Shown here piece by piece: positions 26,805 to 34,474 of a stretch of DNA of 64,000 nt. The stretch covers positions 1,984,001-2,048,000 of the forward strand of contig NZ_CP119787.1 of the NCBI RefSeq assembly GCF_029338255.1, in the 5' to 3' direction. A model generated the notes under the pieces. The model was given only the letters and a program-made list of their open reading frames with translations. It did not search any database and was not told the origin of the DNA. Position 1 is the stretch's first letter. The number at the start of each line of letters is the position of its first letter. Origin of the DNA: Haloarcula halobia. GTDB lineage: Archaea; Halobacteriota; Halobacteria; Halobacteriales; Haloarculaceae. A program made the position numbers and the translations under genes.

Positions 26805-28313
26805 TCAGGCCTTGATACTCGTGATCACGGTCTGGACGTTCTGCCGGACGCCCCAGTTGAACTGGGTCTCGAGGACGATGACCGCGGCGCCGTAGACGAC
26901 GACGCCCAGCACGATGAGAAGCGGGAGTTCGAAGACCGGGCGCAGGTCCAGCATCGAGGCAGTGTACCAGCCGACGGCGGCCATCGTGCCGCTCGCGGCG
27001 AGCGGGTAGAACAGCTCGCGGAGCACCTGCGTGAAGGTGCCGTCGATGGCCTTGACGGTCAGGTACATGTCCATCGGCATCATCGGGAAGATGAAGATGC
27101 CGGTCACCACGAGGGCCGTGCCGACGATACCGTATGCCTCGGTCGCCGGCCAGATGAATATGGCGAGCAGCACCACGCGGATGAAGCTCAGCTTGGTGAT
27201 GTAGTCCGGCCGGCCGATGGCCTTCCAGAGTGGACCGAAGGTCTTCGAGACGGCCCGGAGGAGGCCGAAGATGGCCAGAACCTGCATCACGGGGATCATC
27301 CGCTCCCACTCGGGACCCAGGAACACCTGGACGAAGCTCGGGGCGATTATCATGATGCCCATCGCGGCCGGGAACGAGACGAACGCGGTGACCCGAAGCG
27401 TCTGCAAGTACCCCTCACGGAGTTTGCTGGTGTCTTCCTTGAGCTTCGAGAGCGCCGGGAACATCACGCTCGAGACGACCTGGGCGATCTCGGTCGCCGG
27501 GGCGTTCGAGAACTGGTACGCGTACTGGTAGAAGCCGAGTGCGGCAGGGGTCAGCAACCAGCCGATGAACGCGTCGTCGCCCTCGCTGTACAGCCAGTAC
27601 AGGATCGACGAGGCGGTGAGCCACTTCCCGTAGTCGATGAGTTCGCCCGCCTTCGACCGGTCGAACGAGGGCCACGGGCGGTAGTCGTGGAGGACGTACG
27701 ACAGCACGAGCTTCATCACGTCGCCGCTGACGAACCCGAAGATGAACGCCCAGGCCGTCGGTTCGTAGAGCGCGTAGCCGACGGCGACGGCCAGCTGGAG
27801 GATCTGTCCCGACAGGTAGTAGACGAACCGCTTGTGGAAATCGAGGTTCTTCGAGAAGTACACCACGCCCGGGTTCTGGAGGCCAAGGACGAGCGGCGAC
27901 AGCCCGATGACACGGACCATGTCCGCTGCACGCGGGGTACCGAAGAACTGTGCGATGAACGGTGCGGCGGCGAACAGCACGGTGAAGATGATCACACCGC
28001 GGGCGATCTCGAGGAGCCACGTCGTGTTGAGATAGCTGTCGACGTTCGAGTCGACCTGCTGAATCAGCTGGGAGTTCAGCCCCATCTTGGTGAACTTCCG
28101 GACCCCGCTCAGCGTCAGCAGTGCGATACCCATCAGTCCCACCTCGGAGGGGCCGATGAGGCGCGCGAGGACGATGAGCATGACAAGCTGCAGCGCCCGG
28201 CCGAACGCGTTCTGGCCGGCCATCCAGATGCCGCTCTTGACGGCGCGCTCGGCGACACCGCCGCTGGGAATCAGGCGGTCGATGAGGTTTCTGACCTTCG
28301 AACGGAGGCTCAT
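26805..28313 (-). CDS. Polysaccharide flippase (Wzx/MOP-type exporter)
   Basis: A 502-residue polytopic membrane protein with about 12-14 helices. The N-terminus (KSGIWMAGQNAFGRALQLVM and VLARLIGPSEVGLMGIALL) is characteristic of oligosaccharide flippases that move lipid-linked glycans across the membrane. It lies in the middle of the glycan locus, so it is the likely exporter of this locus's product. I chose ATG 28313, which follows GGAGGG and sits one base after the stop of a 71-codon leader frame. Upstream starts in the same frame (28430) lack such support. Confidence 0.9.
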   Translation of the reverse strand: MSLRSKVRNLIDRLIPSGGVAERAVKSGIWMAGQNAFGRALQLVMLIVLARLIGPSEVGLMGIALLTLSGVRKFTKMGLNSQLIQQVDSNVDSYLNTTWLLEIARGVIIFTVLFAAAPFIAQFFGTPRAADMVRVIGLSPLVLGLQNPGVVYFSKNLDFHKRFVYYLSGQILQLAVAVGYALYEPTAWAFIFGFVSGDVMKLVLSYVLHDYRPWPSFDRSKAGELIDYGKWLTASSILYWLYSEGDDAFIGWLLTPAALGFYQYAYQFSNAPATEIAQVVSSVMFPALSKLKEDTSKLREGYLQTLRVTAFVSFPAAMGIMIIAPSFVQVFLGPEWERMIPVMQVLAIFGLLRAVSKTFGPLWKAIGRPDYITKLSFIRVVLLAIFIWPATEAYGIVGTALVVTGIFIFPMMPMDMYLTVKAIDGTFTQVLRELFYPLAASGTMAAVGWYTASMLDLRPVFELPLLIVLGVVVYGAAVIVLETQFNWGVRQNVQTVITSIKA

Positions 28314-28314
28314 A

Positions 28315-28530
28315 TCAGTCCCTCCCCGGAGCGGGGCCCGTTCCCGGCGAGAGCCGGTCGGCCGGGCGGCGGCCGGCAGCGACACCCGTCGACGACCGAT
28401 ACCGAACACCGGCGACGGACTGGGACACACACCAGTTCGCGTGCGTCAACGACCCGTTCGCCGGGCGACCCTGCGAGCGGGTCGCCGGAGGACAGGCAGA
28501 CGACCCGCTCGGTCTGGGGTTTGCTTCCAT
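28315..28530 (-). CDS. Candidate leader ORF coupled to flippase
   Basis: A 71-residue Ser/Pro/Arg-rich frame with no family resemblance. Its ATG is 28 bases after an ATAACAA box and its TGA stops one base before the flippase ATG. The flippase Shine-Dalgarno GGAGGG lies in its last codons. The arrangement matches that at 6474-6667. Confidence 0.37.
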   Translation of the reverse strand: MEANPRPSGSSACPPATRSQGRPANGSLTHANWCVSQSVAGVRYRSSTGVAAGRRPADRLSPGTGPAPGRD

Positions 28531-28558
28531 GTGGGACTCACTTTCGATGACCGGGCTA

Positions 28559-28565
28559 TTGTTAT
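28559..28565 (-). promoter_or_regulatory. ATAACAA box for flippase transcript
   Basis: It lies 28 bases before the leader ATG at 28530. Its extended context nearly equals that of the divergent box at 28943-28949. Confidence 0.5.
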
Positions 28566-28942
28566 GGTCGGGATAATGGAGTCACAGACCGGTGTGGCAA
28601 CCGGCATCCGGTCGCCCTCCCGGGAAACTGGGGTCCCAGCGCTCCGACTGGTCCCGCCACAGGCCCGCTGTCGTCGGCGCTGACACGTTCCACGGTCACC
28701 CGGTCCCCGAAAGCGCCGATTACCGTCCCTCGACGGCGCGGCAGGACCCTGCCGGCGGCTCGGGCGTTCGCCACCGCCGCTGTGGATGATGGGTCAGGGA
28801 CCGCCGACGGTCGACGAAACTCACCGAACGGGTCGATTCCGGCCGCTGACGGGCTCTGCTTCCGGTCCCCGTCCCGACGATGTGCCACAACACCGGTCGG
28901 ACGGGGCAGCTGTCCGACAGGTTCTGCAGGGACAGGCCGGCC

Positions 28943-28949
28943 ATAACAA
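28943..28949 (+). promoter_or_regulatory. ATAACAA box for DUF354-toroid-phosphatase operon
   Basis: It lies 35 bases before the leader ATG at 28985, slightly longer than the usual spacing. The context is CCATAACAAAGCCC. Confidence 0.45.
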
Positions 28950-28984
28950 AGCCCACAGACGGTTCCTGTCGACATATCCGAGAC

Positions 28985-29134
28985 ATGAGAGCGAACAGGC
29001 ACGACGGAAGCCGAGAACGTCGGGTAGAGCGCGTCCCAGTCAGACCGCCGTGCGTCGCAGAGTCGGCGGCCCGAAGCGGTGTGAGCGGCCGGGCCGGCCG
29101 GAGGCCGGCCGGTGGAGGTGCACATGGCGACTGA
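28985..29134 (+). CDS. Candidate leader ORF overlapping DUF354-like gene
   Basis: A 49-residue Arg-rich frame, MRANRHDGSRERRV and onward. Its TGA lies 11 bases inside the next gene, and GGAGGTG, the Shine-Dalgarno of that gene, is inside this frame. The 11-base overlap equals that proposed for the DUF1616 leader. Confidence 0.37.
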   Translation: MRANRHDGSRERRVERVPVRPPCVAESAARSGVSGRAGRRPAGGGAHGD

Positions 29135-30209
29135 GGCGAGCGTCGGGTCGTCCGTCCCCCGGGAGTCCCACACGTGGGTTGACCTCGTGAGTCCCTCCCA
29201 CCCGTTTTTCTTCCGTGCACTGGTCGACGGCCTCGACCCGATGGCGACGACGGTGACTGTCCGCAAGAAGACGGAGACGGTCCCACTCGCCCGGGAGGTC
29301 GGGTTCGACGTCCGGACGGTGGGCCGTGACTTCGACAACCCGACGGTCCGCAAACTCGGGATTCCGCTCCGGACGGCACAGCTGAGCCTCCGGGCGCCTG
29401 ACGCTGACGTCGCGCTCTGTTCGCGAAACGCAATGTGCATCCTCGCGGCGAAGGCGCGTGGCATCCCTTCCATCCACTTCACCGACAACGACATCACGGC
29501 CCACGTCGACGGCCTCCGGGCCGAGGAACTGTACAACCGCCTCGAGGCGATGGCGACGCACAACGTGGTGCCCGCCGCGTTCGACACCTGGGAACTCAAG
29601 CGGTGGGGGGCCAGCAGCGGGTCGATTCACACCTACGACGGCCTCAAGGAACACGTCTACGTCGCTGACTTCGAACCGAATCCGCAGTTCCTCGAGAAAC
29701 TCCCGTTCGACGAGTACGTCGTGGTCCGTCCCGAGGCGATGACCGCGGCCTACGTCGACGTCGACCAGTCTATCGTCCCGCGACTGCTGGCCGAGGTGGT
29801 CGACCGTGGCTACAACGTGGTTTACCTGCCCCGCTCGCGCGGTGACGAGACGTACGCGGACGCCTTCGCCGACGACAGGGTGTACACGCCGCCGAACGCG
29901 CTGAACGGCCTGGACCTGGCCTGGCACGCCCGGTGTGTCATGACCGGGTCGGGGACGATGGCCCGCGAGGCGGCCTGTATGGAGACGCCCGCGGTGTCGT
30001 TCTTCCCGAACTCGCTGCTCTCGGTCGACCAGCAGCTGGTCGACGAGGGCAAGGTGTTCCACTCGCGGGACGTGCCCGACATCGGCGAGTACCTCACGGG
30101 CCTCGACGCCGCCGACGCCGAGCCGAGTCGAGAGCGCGCCCGGACGGTCCGAGACGACGTCGTCTCGCTCACCCAGAGTCTCATCGACGACCTGGAGGGT
30201 GATCGATGA
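29124..30209 (+). CDS. DUF354-like GT-B fold protein (putative glycosyltransferase)
   Basis: A 361-residue protein resembling DUF354, a family with a GT-B-like fold related to UDP-GlcNAc 2-epimerase. VDLVSPSHPFFFRALVDGL and a Rossmann-like N-terminal half are followed by FTDNDITAHVDGL, YVVVRPEAMTAAYVDVDQS and VMTGSGTMAREAACMETPAV, the last resembling the nucleotide-binding end of these proteins. The ATG at 29124 follows GGAGGTG; a GTG at 29112 is an alternative. Its stop overlaps the next start (ATGA), making the first gene of a three-gene operon. The family is common in archaeal glycan clusters; catalysis is unproven. Confidence 0.78.
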   Translation: MATEASVGSSVPRESHTWVDLVSPSHPFFFRALVDGLDPMATTVTVRKKTETVPLAREVGFDVRTVGRDFDNPTVRKLGIPLRTAQLSLRAPDADVALCSRNAMCILAAKARGIPSIHFTDNDITAHVDGLRAEELYNRLEAMATHNVVPAAFDTWELKRWGASSGSIHTYDGLKEHVYVADFEPNPQFLEKLPFDEYVVVRPEAMTAAYVDVDQSIVPRLLAEVVDRGYNVVYLPRSRGDETYADAFADDRVYTPPNALNGLDLAWHARCVMTGSGTMAREAACMETPAVSFFPNSLLSVDQQLVDEGKVFHSRDVPDIGEYLTGLDAADAEPSRERARTVRDDVVSLTQSLIDDLEGDR

Positions 30210-31465
30210 GCGGGGAGGGACTGGCGGCCCAGGGCCGCTCCAACGGCGACCGGTGGGTCCAGGACACGGGACACGCCATGGACCGGGACGACCTCCCGGC
30301 CGACGAGGCGTTCCTGCTCCAGGTGATGCTCGATACACTCGCGTACGCCCGGGAGCGGGACTACACCGGGTGGGACTACTTCGACGGGATGAGCAGCCGC
30401 GTCCTCGAGGGGCTCCCCGCCGACAACAAGTGGGTCAACATCGCCGTCCAGGAGAGCATCAAACGCGCGCCGGTGAACGTCAGGCCCCTCCTGCTGGTCG
30501 AACAGCGCCAGAACTTCAAGGGGACCGCGCTGTTCGCGATGGCAAACGAGACGGCCTACGCGCTCACCAGCGGCGAGCGCTACCGCGAGGAGTCGCGGGC
30601 CCTCGTCGACTGGCTGGTCGACAACAAGGCCGACGGCTACGCCGGGTTCTGTGGCGGCCACACCCACGAGATGCAGCAACTGGACGAGCGGCGGCCGGCC
30701 AACACGCCCAACGTCGTCCCGACGTCCTACGGCGTCAAGGCGCTCCTCCGTGCAGCGGAGTACGACGACGAGTACGGCGCCGTCGCGCGCTCGGCGGCGT
30801 CGTTCGTCGCGGAGGACCTGAAGTACACCGAGTTCGACGGCGGCGCGCGCATCGTCTACCAACCGCTCTTCGACGGGGAGTTCTACACGCTGAACGGCGG
30901 CGCCCTCGGGGCACGCATCCACGTCGACCTCTACGAGGCGTTCGACGACCCCGTCTACCTCGAACGAGCACAGAAACTCCTGGACTACATCGCGACCAAA
31001 CAGGCCGACATCGGGGGCTGGAAGTACCGCGATCCGCCCTCGGCGTCACACCTCTCGATGGACAACCACCACAACGGCTTCGTCCTCGAGGCCTACCAGC
31101 GGTACCAGGAGGTCGTCGGCGACGACCGGTACAGCGAGACCATCGAGCGGGCGCTCGACTTCCACCGGGAGTACCTGTTCGACGCCAACGGCGCGCCAAA
31201 CTGGGACGAGACGAAGGCCTACCCGAAGGACATCCACGCGGCCACGCAGGGCATCATCGTGTTCTCGAAGGCCGGCGAGTTCACCTTCGCCCGGAAGATA
31301 CTCGACTGGGTCTTCGCCAACCTCTATGCCGGCGAAGGGCAGTTCTACTACCAGAAACGGCGCTTCTACACGAAGCGGTTCACGCTGATGCGCTGGTGTC
31401 AGGCGTGGATGGCCTACGCGATATCGGTGTACCTCGAGGAACGTCACCTCGACGGGGGGACCTGA
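30206..31465 (+). CDS. Alpha/alpha-toroid (six-hairpin) protein of glycan operon
   Basis: A 419-residue soluble protein of repeated helix pairs. FKGTALFAMANETAYALTSG, VVPTSYGVKALLRAAEYDD, DLYEAFDDPVYLERAQKLLD, NGFVLEAYQRYQEVVGDD and GIIVFSKAGEFTFARKILDW recur at about 60-residue spacing, as in (alpha/alpha)6-toroid glycosidases, lyases and isomerases. It overlaps the DUF354-like gene by ATGA and abuts the phosphatase-superfamily gene directly (TGA-ATG). Homologues are sometimes labelled antibiotic ABC transporter permease, which does not fit: there are no membrane helices. It may act on a glycan intermediate. Confidence 0.7.
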   Translation: MSGEGLAAQGRSNGDRWVQDTGHAMDRDDLPADEAFLLQVMLDTLAYARERDYTGWDYFDGMSSRVLEGLPADNKWVNIAVQESIKRAPVNVRPLLLVEQRQNFKGTALFAMANETAYALTSGERYREESRALVDWLVDNKADGYAGFCGGHTHEMQQLDERRPANTPNVVPTSYGVKALLRAAEYDDEYGAVARSAASFVAEDLKYTEFDGGARIVYQPLFDGEFYTLNGGALGARIHVDLYEAFDDPVYLERAQKLLDYIATKQADIGGWKYRDPPSASHLSMDNHHNGFVLEAYQRYQEVVGDDRYSETIERALDFHREYLFDANGAPNWDETKAYPKDIHAATQGIIVFSKAGEFTFARKILDWVFANLYAGEGQFYYQKRRFYTKRFTLMRWCQAWMAYAISVYLEERHLDGGT

Positions 31466-32443
31466 ATGGACGTCGACGTCGTCCGGGCGAACCTCCGGAA
31501 CCACTGGAACGACCCGAAGTGGTGGCGCGAGATAGCGATGCCCTTCGCCGTCCGTGCCACGATCGTCCAGCCGTACTTCCGGTACGTCCACGACAACGAC
31601 GGTATCGACGTCATGGACGAGGAGTGGGACAACCTCCTCATCCTCGATGCGTGTCGCTACGACATGTTCGCCGCGCACAACACACTGGCGGGCGACCTGC
31701 AGCGCCGGGTCTCGAAGGGGTCCAACACCGCCGAGTTCCTGCAGCGGAACTTCGCCGGGCAGACGTTCGACGACACGGTCTACGTCACGGCGAACCCCCA
31801 GGTCGACGTCCGCCTGGACGCACCGTTCTACGAGACGGTGTCGGTCTGGAAGGACGCCTGGGACGAGGCATTCAACACCGTCCGCCCCGAGGCGATGGTC
31901 GAGGCGACCCTCGAGGCCCAGGAGCGGTTCCCCGAGAAGCGCATCATCGCCCACTTCGTCCAGCCCCACTACCCGTTCATCGGCGAGTTCGGGCGGACGC
32001 TCGTCGACGACCAGGCCGGCATCGAGCTCTCGAAGCGGCAGGCGACCGGCGAGACGGCCGAGAGCGACCACTACAACGTCTGGGACCTCCTCCAGCGCGG
32101 CGTCGTCTCGGAGGCCGACGTCTGGAAGGGGTACAACGAGAACCTCCAGCTGACCCTCGAGCACGTCGAGGACCTGCTCGAGGAGCTCTTCGGCCGCACG
32201 GTGGTGACCTCGGACCACGGGAACCTCGTGGGCGAACGGCCCACGCCGTGTCCGGTCCCGTTCCGGATGTACGGGCATCCGCCGTCGGTCTACGCGGACG
32301 CGCTCGTCACCGTCCCGTGGCTGGTCGTCGAGAGCGAAACGCGCCGGGACATCGTCGAGGGCGTCCCCACGGACGAACGGGGGGACGAGCCCGTCGAGGA
32401 CGAGGACGCCGAGGAACGTCTCCGTGCGCTGGGTTACCTGTAA
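31466..32443 (+). CDS. Alkaline-phosphatase-superfamily protein, DACRYD type (paralogue)
   Basis: A 325-residue paralogue of the protein at 21422. Shared features are NLLILDACRYDMF, the SKGSNTAEFLQRNF nucleophile region, HFVQPHYPFIGEF, TSDHGNLVGER and YGHPPSVYADALVTVPWL. It ends ERLRALGYL. It has no signal peptide and no formylglycine motif. It starts immediately after the toroid gene's stop codon, so it is translated in the same operon and probably works on the same substrate. Phosphotransfer or phosphate removal on a glycan intermediate is the best guess. Confidence 0.78.
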   Translation: MDVDVVRANLRNHWNDPKWWREIAMPFAVRATIVQPYFRYVHDNDGIDVMDEEWDNLLILDACRYDMFAAHNTLAGDLQRRVSKGSNTAEFLQRNFAGQTFDDTVYVTANPQVDVRLDAPFYETVSVWKDAWDEAFNTVRPEAMVEATLEAQERFPEKRIIAHFVQPHYPFIGEFGRTLVDDQAGIELSKRQATGETAESDHYNVWDLLQRGVVSEADVWKGYNENLQLTLEHVEDLLEELFGRTVVTSDHGNLVGERPTPCPVPFRMYGHPPSVYADALVTVPWLVVESETRRDIVEGVPTDERGDEPVEDEDAEERLRALGYL

Positions 32444-32496
32444 CCGCGTCGACACGGCGTCGGGGATCGACCCGGTGTCGGGGCGTTATTCTGACG

Positions 32497-32503
32497 ATAA
32501 CTA
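32497..32503 (+). promoter_or_regulatory. ATAACTA box for GT-C-like gene
   Basis: A variant of the ATAACAA element. It ends 28 bases before the ATG at 32532, which opens a three-codon frame overlapping the gene start. Confidence 0.35.
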
Positions 32504-32531
32504 TCTGGGAACGACCTATAGCAGGAGCAAG

Positions 32532-32543
32532 ATGGCATCATGA
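32532..32543 (+). CDS. Minimal leader ORF (Met-Ala-Ser-stop)
   Basis: ATG-GCA-TCA-TGA stands 28 bases after an ATAACTA box, and its TGA overlaps the ATG at 32540. If the transcript is leaderless, ribosomes would start here and terminate on the real start codon. It is the shortest member of the leader-frame series and could be coincidental. Confidence 0.28.
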   Translation: MAS

Positions 32544-34342
32544 ATGTGAGTGGGAACCGTCCGTCCAACCGGCGGGTGTACGCGCTCAAAGCCGCCCTGA
32601 TAGTCGGGTTCGGAGCGCTCGCTTTCGCCTTCATCACCGCGCACACCAGTCCCACCACCGGGTACGAGGTGTCGATATACACGGACACCCCACTGGCCTA
32701 CTGGGTCGCCCTCTCGATTGCGCTCCTCATTGCGATCGGCGTGGCCATCGTGGCCTACGACAACCGACTGGGGACGCTCGCACTCCTGCTCGCCGCCCTC
32801 GGCGTGCTGAGCGTCTTCGCGCTCCCGATCATCCGTGGCTACCTGTTTTACGGTCACGGTGACTCGCTCCACCACCTCGGCTGGGCGCGCGACATCGCCG
32901 GCGGGATGCTCGCCCCACAGGAGATGATCTACCCCGGGTTCCACATGATCTCGGTGTTCCTCTCGGCCTTGGGGGGTGTTGCGATGACGCAGTCGATGCT
33001 GTACGTGACGCTCCTGGTGAAACTGCTGTTTGTCGTGTTCATCCCGCTGGCCCTCTACATGCTGTACTCGAACCGGAAGGCGATCTTCATCGGTGTGTTC
33101 TCCGGGTTCCTGATGCTGCCGATAAACCACATCAGTACCCACGAGAGCTTCCACACCTTCTCGATGACGATTCTGTTCACTGCGTTCATCTACTACCTGC
33201 TGTTCGCGCACGTCACGAAGAAACACGTCGACGAGGCTCTGCCGCGGTTCCTGTCGCCGACGGGGCTCGTCCTCCCCGTCGCCCTCGTGGCGGTCGTCTT
33301 CTTGCACCCCCAGGCCGCGTTCAACGTGTTGCTCCTGTTTGGGACCATCACGCTGGTGCAGTTCGTCTACCGGCGCCGCTCCAAGGAGCACGCCGTCTCC
33401 CAGATGCGGGGCATCTACGGCCAGTTCGTCCTGCTTGCCGTCGTGTTCGCGCTCTGGGCCGGGCAGTTCGAGAACACGTACCGCGTCCTCGACCTGATGA
33501 TAACCGGCGTCCAGGAGACCATCACCGGCAACGAGGAGGCCGGGCAGGTCGTCCAGCAGCACGGCGATTCGACGACTGCGGTCGGTGCAAGCCTCGCCGA
33601 GATATTCGTGAAGCTGTTCGGCGTGAGCACCGTCTACTCGCTGCTCGCGGGCGGCCTGGTCCTCAGCGTGCTCTCCTCGCGCTTCCAGGCCCGGTCGGAG
33701 AAGACCGACGGCGTCGTCATCTACTTCGCGTACGGCGGCCTCGTGCTCATCCCGTTCCTGGGCGTCCACTTCCTGGGCGACATCGACGCCTACCTCTTCA
33801 GGCAGGTGGGATTCGGGATGGTGCTGGTGACTATCCTCGGCGCCATCGCGCTCTTCCACATCGCCTCGACCCCACTACGTCGCGACCTGCGGCCAGTCCT
33901 GGGCGTCGCGACGGTGGTCGTCCTCGCGGCCGGGCTGCTCGTCGCGTTCTCGTCGCCGTTCATCCTCCTGCCGAACGCGCAGGTGACCGAGACGGAGATG
34001 AACGGGTACGACACACTGCTCGAGAACCAGGACAAGGAGGTGCGCATCTTCGGCGGGGTGCGGATGGGCGCCGGGCGCTTCATCAACGCCCTCCAGTACA
34101 GCGAGGAGGGGCGCGACCGCGGCCCGGAGGTGTTCAATGAGACGGTGTTCAACGAGGGGGTGACGGGGGTCTACGACAGTGACAAGTATCTCGTCATCAG
34201 TCAGTACGACCGGACCCGCGACATCGAGGTGTACAACGGCTTCCGGTACTCCGAGGCGGGCTTCGAGCGGATAGGGACCACCGACAGCGTCCATCGCGTC
34301 CAGTCGAACGGCGACGTGAACGTCTACTACATCGACGAGTGA
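32540..34342 (+). CDS. Polytopic membrane protein, probable GT-C-type glycosyltransferase
   Basis: A 600-residue protein with about 11-13 membrane helices over the first 480 residues and a soluble outward C-terminal domain of about 120 residues. HGDSLHHLGWARDI in the first long loop contains an acidic/His pair of the kind used by GT-C enzymes that transfer sugars from polyprenyl phosphate on the outer face. YPGFHMISVFL and HISTHESFHTF follow in later loops. The family is not one I can name with certainty. It follows the DACRYD operon and may add the final sugar or ligate the exported glycan. Confidence 0.65.
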   Translation: MNVSGNRPSNRRVYALKAALIVGFGALAFAFITAHTSPTTGYEVSIYTDTPLAYWVALSIALLIAIGVAIVAYDNRLGTLALLLAALGVLSVFALPIIRGYLFYGHGDSLHHLGWARDIAGGMLAPQEMIYPGFHMISVFLSALGGVAMTQSMLYVTLLVKLLFVVFIPLALYMLYSNRKAIFIGVFSGFLMLPINHISTHESFHTFSMTILFTAFIYYLLFAHVTKKHVDEALPRFLSPTGLVLPVALVAVVFLHPQAAFNVLLLFGTITLVQFVYRRRSKEHAVSQMRGIYGQFVLLAVVFALWAGQFENTYRVLDLMITGVQETITGNEEAGQVVQQHGDSTTAVGASLAEIFVKLFGVSTVYSLLAGGLVLSVLSSRFQARSEKTDGVVIYFAYGGLVLIPFLGVHFLGDIDAYLFRQVGFGMVLVTILGAIALFHIASTPLRRDLRPVLGVATVVVLAAGLLVAFSSPFILLPNAQVTETEMNGYDTLLENQDKEVRIFGGVRMGAGRFINALQYSEEGRDRGPEVFNETVFNEGVTGVYDSDKYLVISQYDRTRDIEVYNGFRYSEAGFERIGTTDSVHRVQSNGDVNVYYIDE

Positions 34343-34439
34343 GAGGCGTTGCAACACGCCCCTGGCGCCCGGCCCGCATCACCCTCCGTTTTCAGGCACG
34401 GGCCGGGTCCGTGCAGACGGAACGCGCGGTAGGCTATCA

Positions 34440-34447
34440 ATAACCTT
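34440..34447 (+). promoter_or_regulatory. ATAACCTT box for beta-helix lipoprotein gene
   Basis: It ends 27 bases before the GTG at 34475, which supports a leaderless GTG start. Confidence 0.42.
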
Positions 34448-34474
34448 GCACGCACGGGCCAACCGTCAGCCAAC

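Larger units (their letters stand above)
28531..28984. other. Divergent promoter region flippase / DUF354-like gene
   Basis: No credible gene. Two outward-facing boxes share an extended core: CCATAACAATAGCCC on the minus strand (28554-28568) and CCATAACAAAGCCC on the plus strand (28941-28954). This suggests co-regulation of the two divergent transcripts. Confidence 0.5.

Noticed and set aside
28786-29190. 134-residue plus-strand frame across the flippase/DUF354 promoter
   Set aside because: Basic, low-complexity composition. It runs through the promoter box and into the DUF354-like gene in another frame.
30206-31465. Antibiotic ABC transporter permease label for the toroid protein
   Set aside because: There are no membrane helices. 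The repeated helix pairs fit an alpha/alpha-toroid enzyme fold instead.
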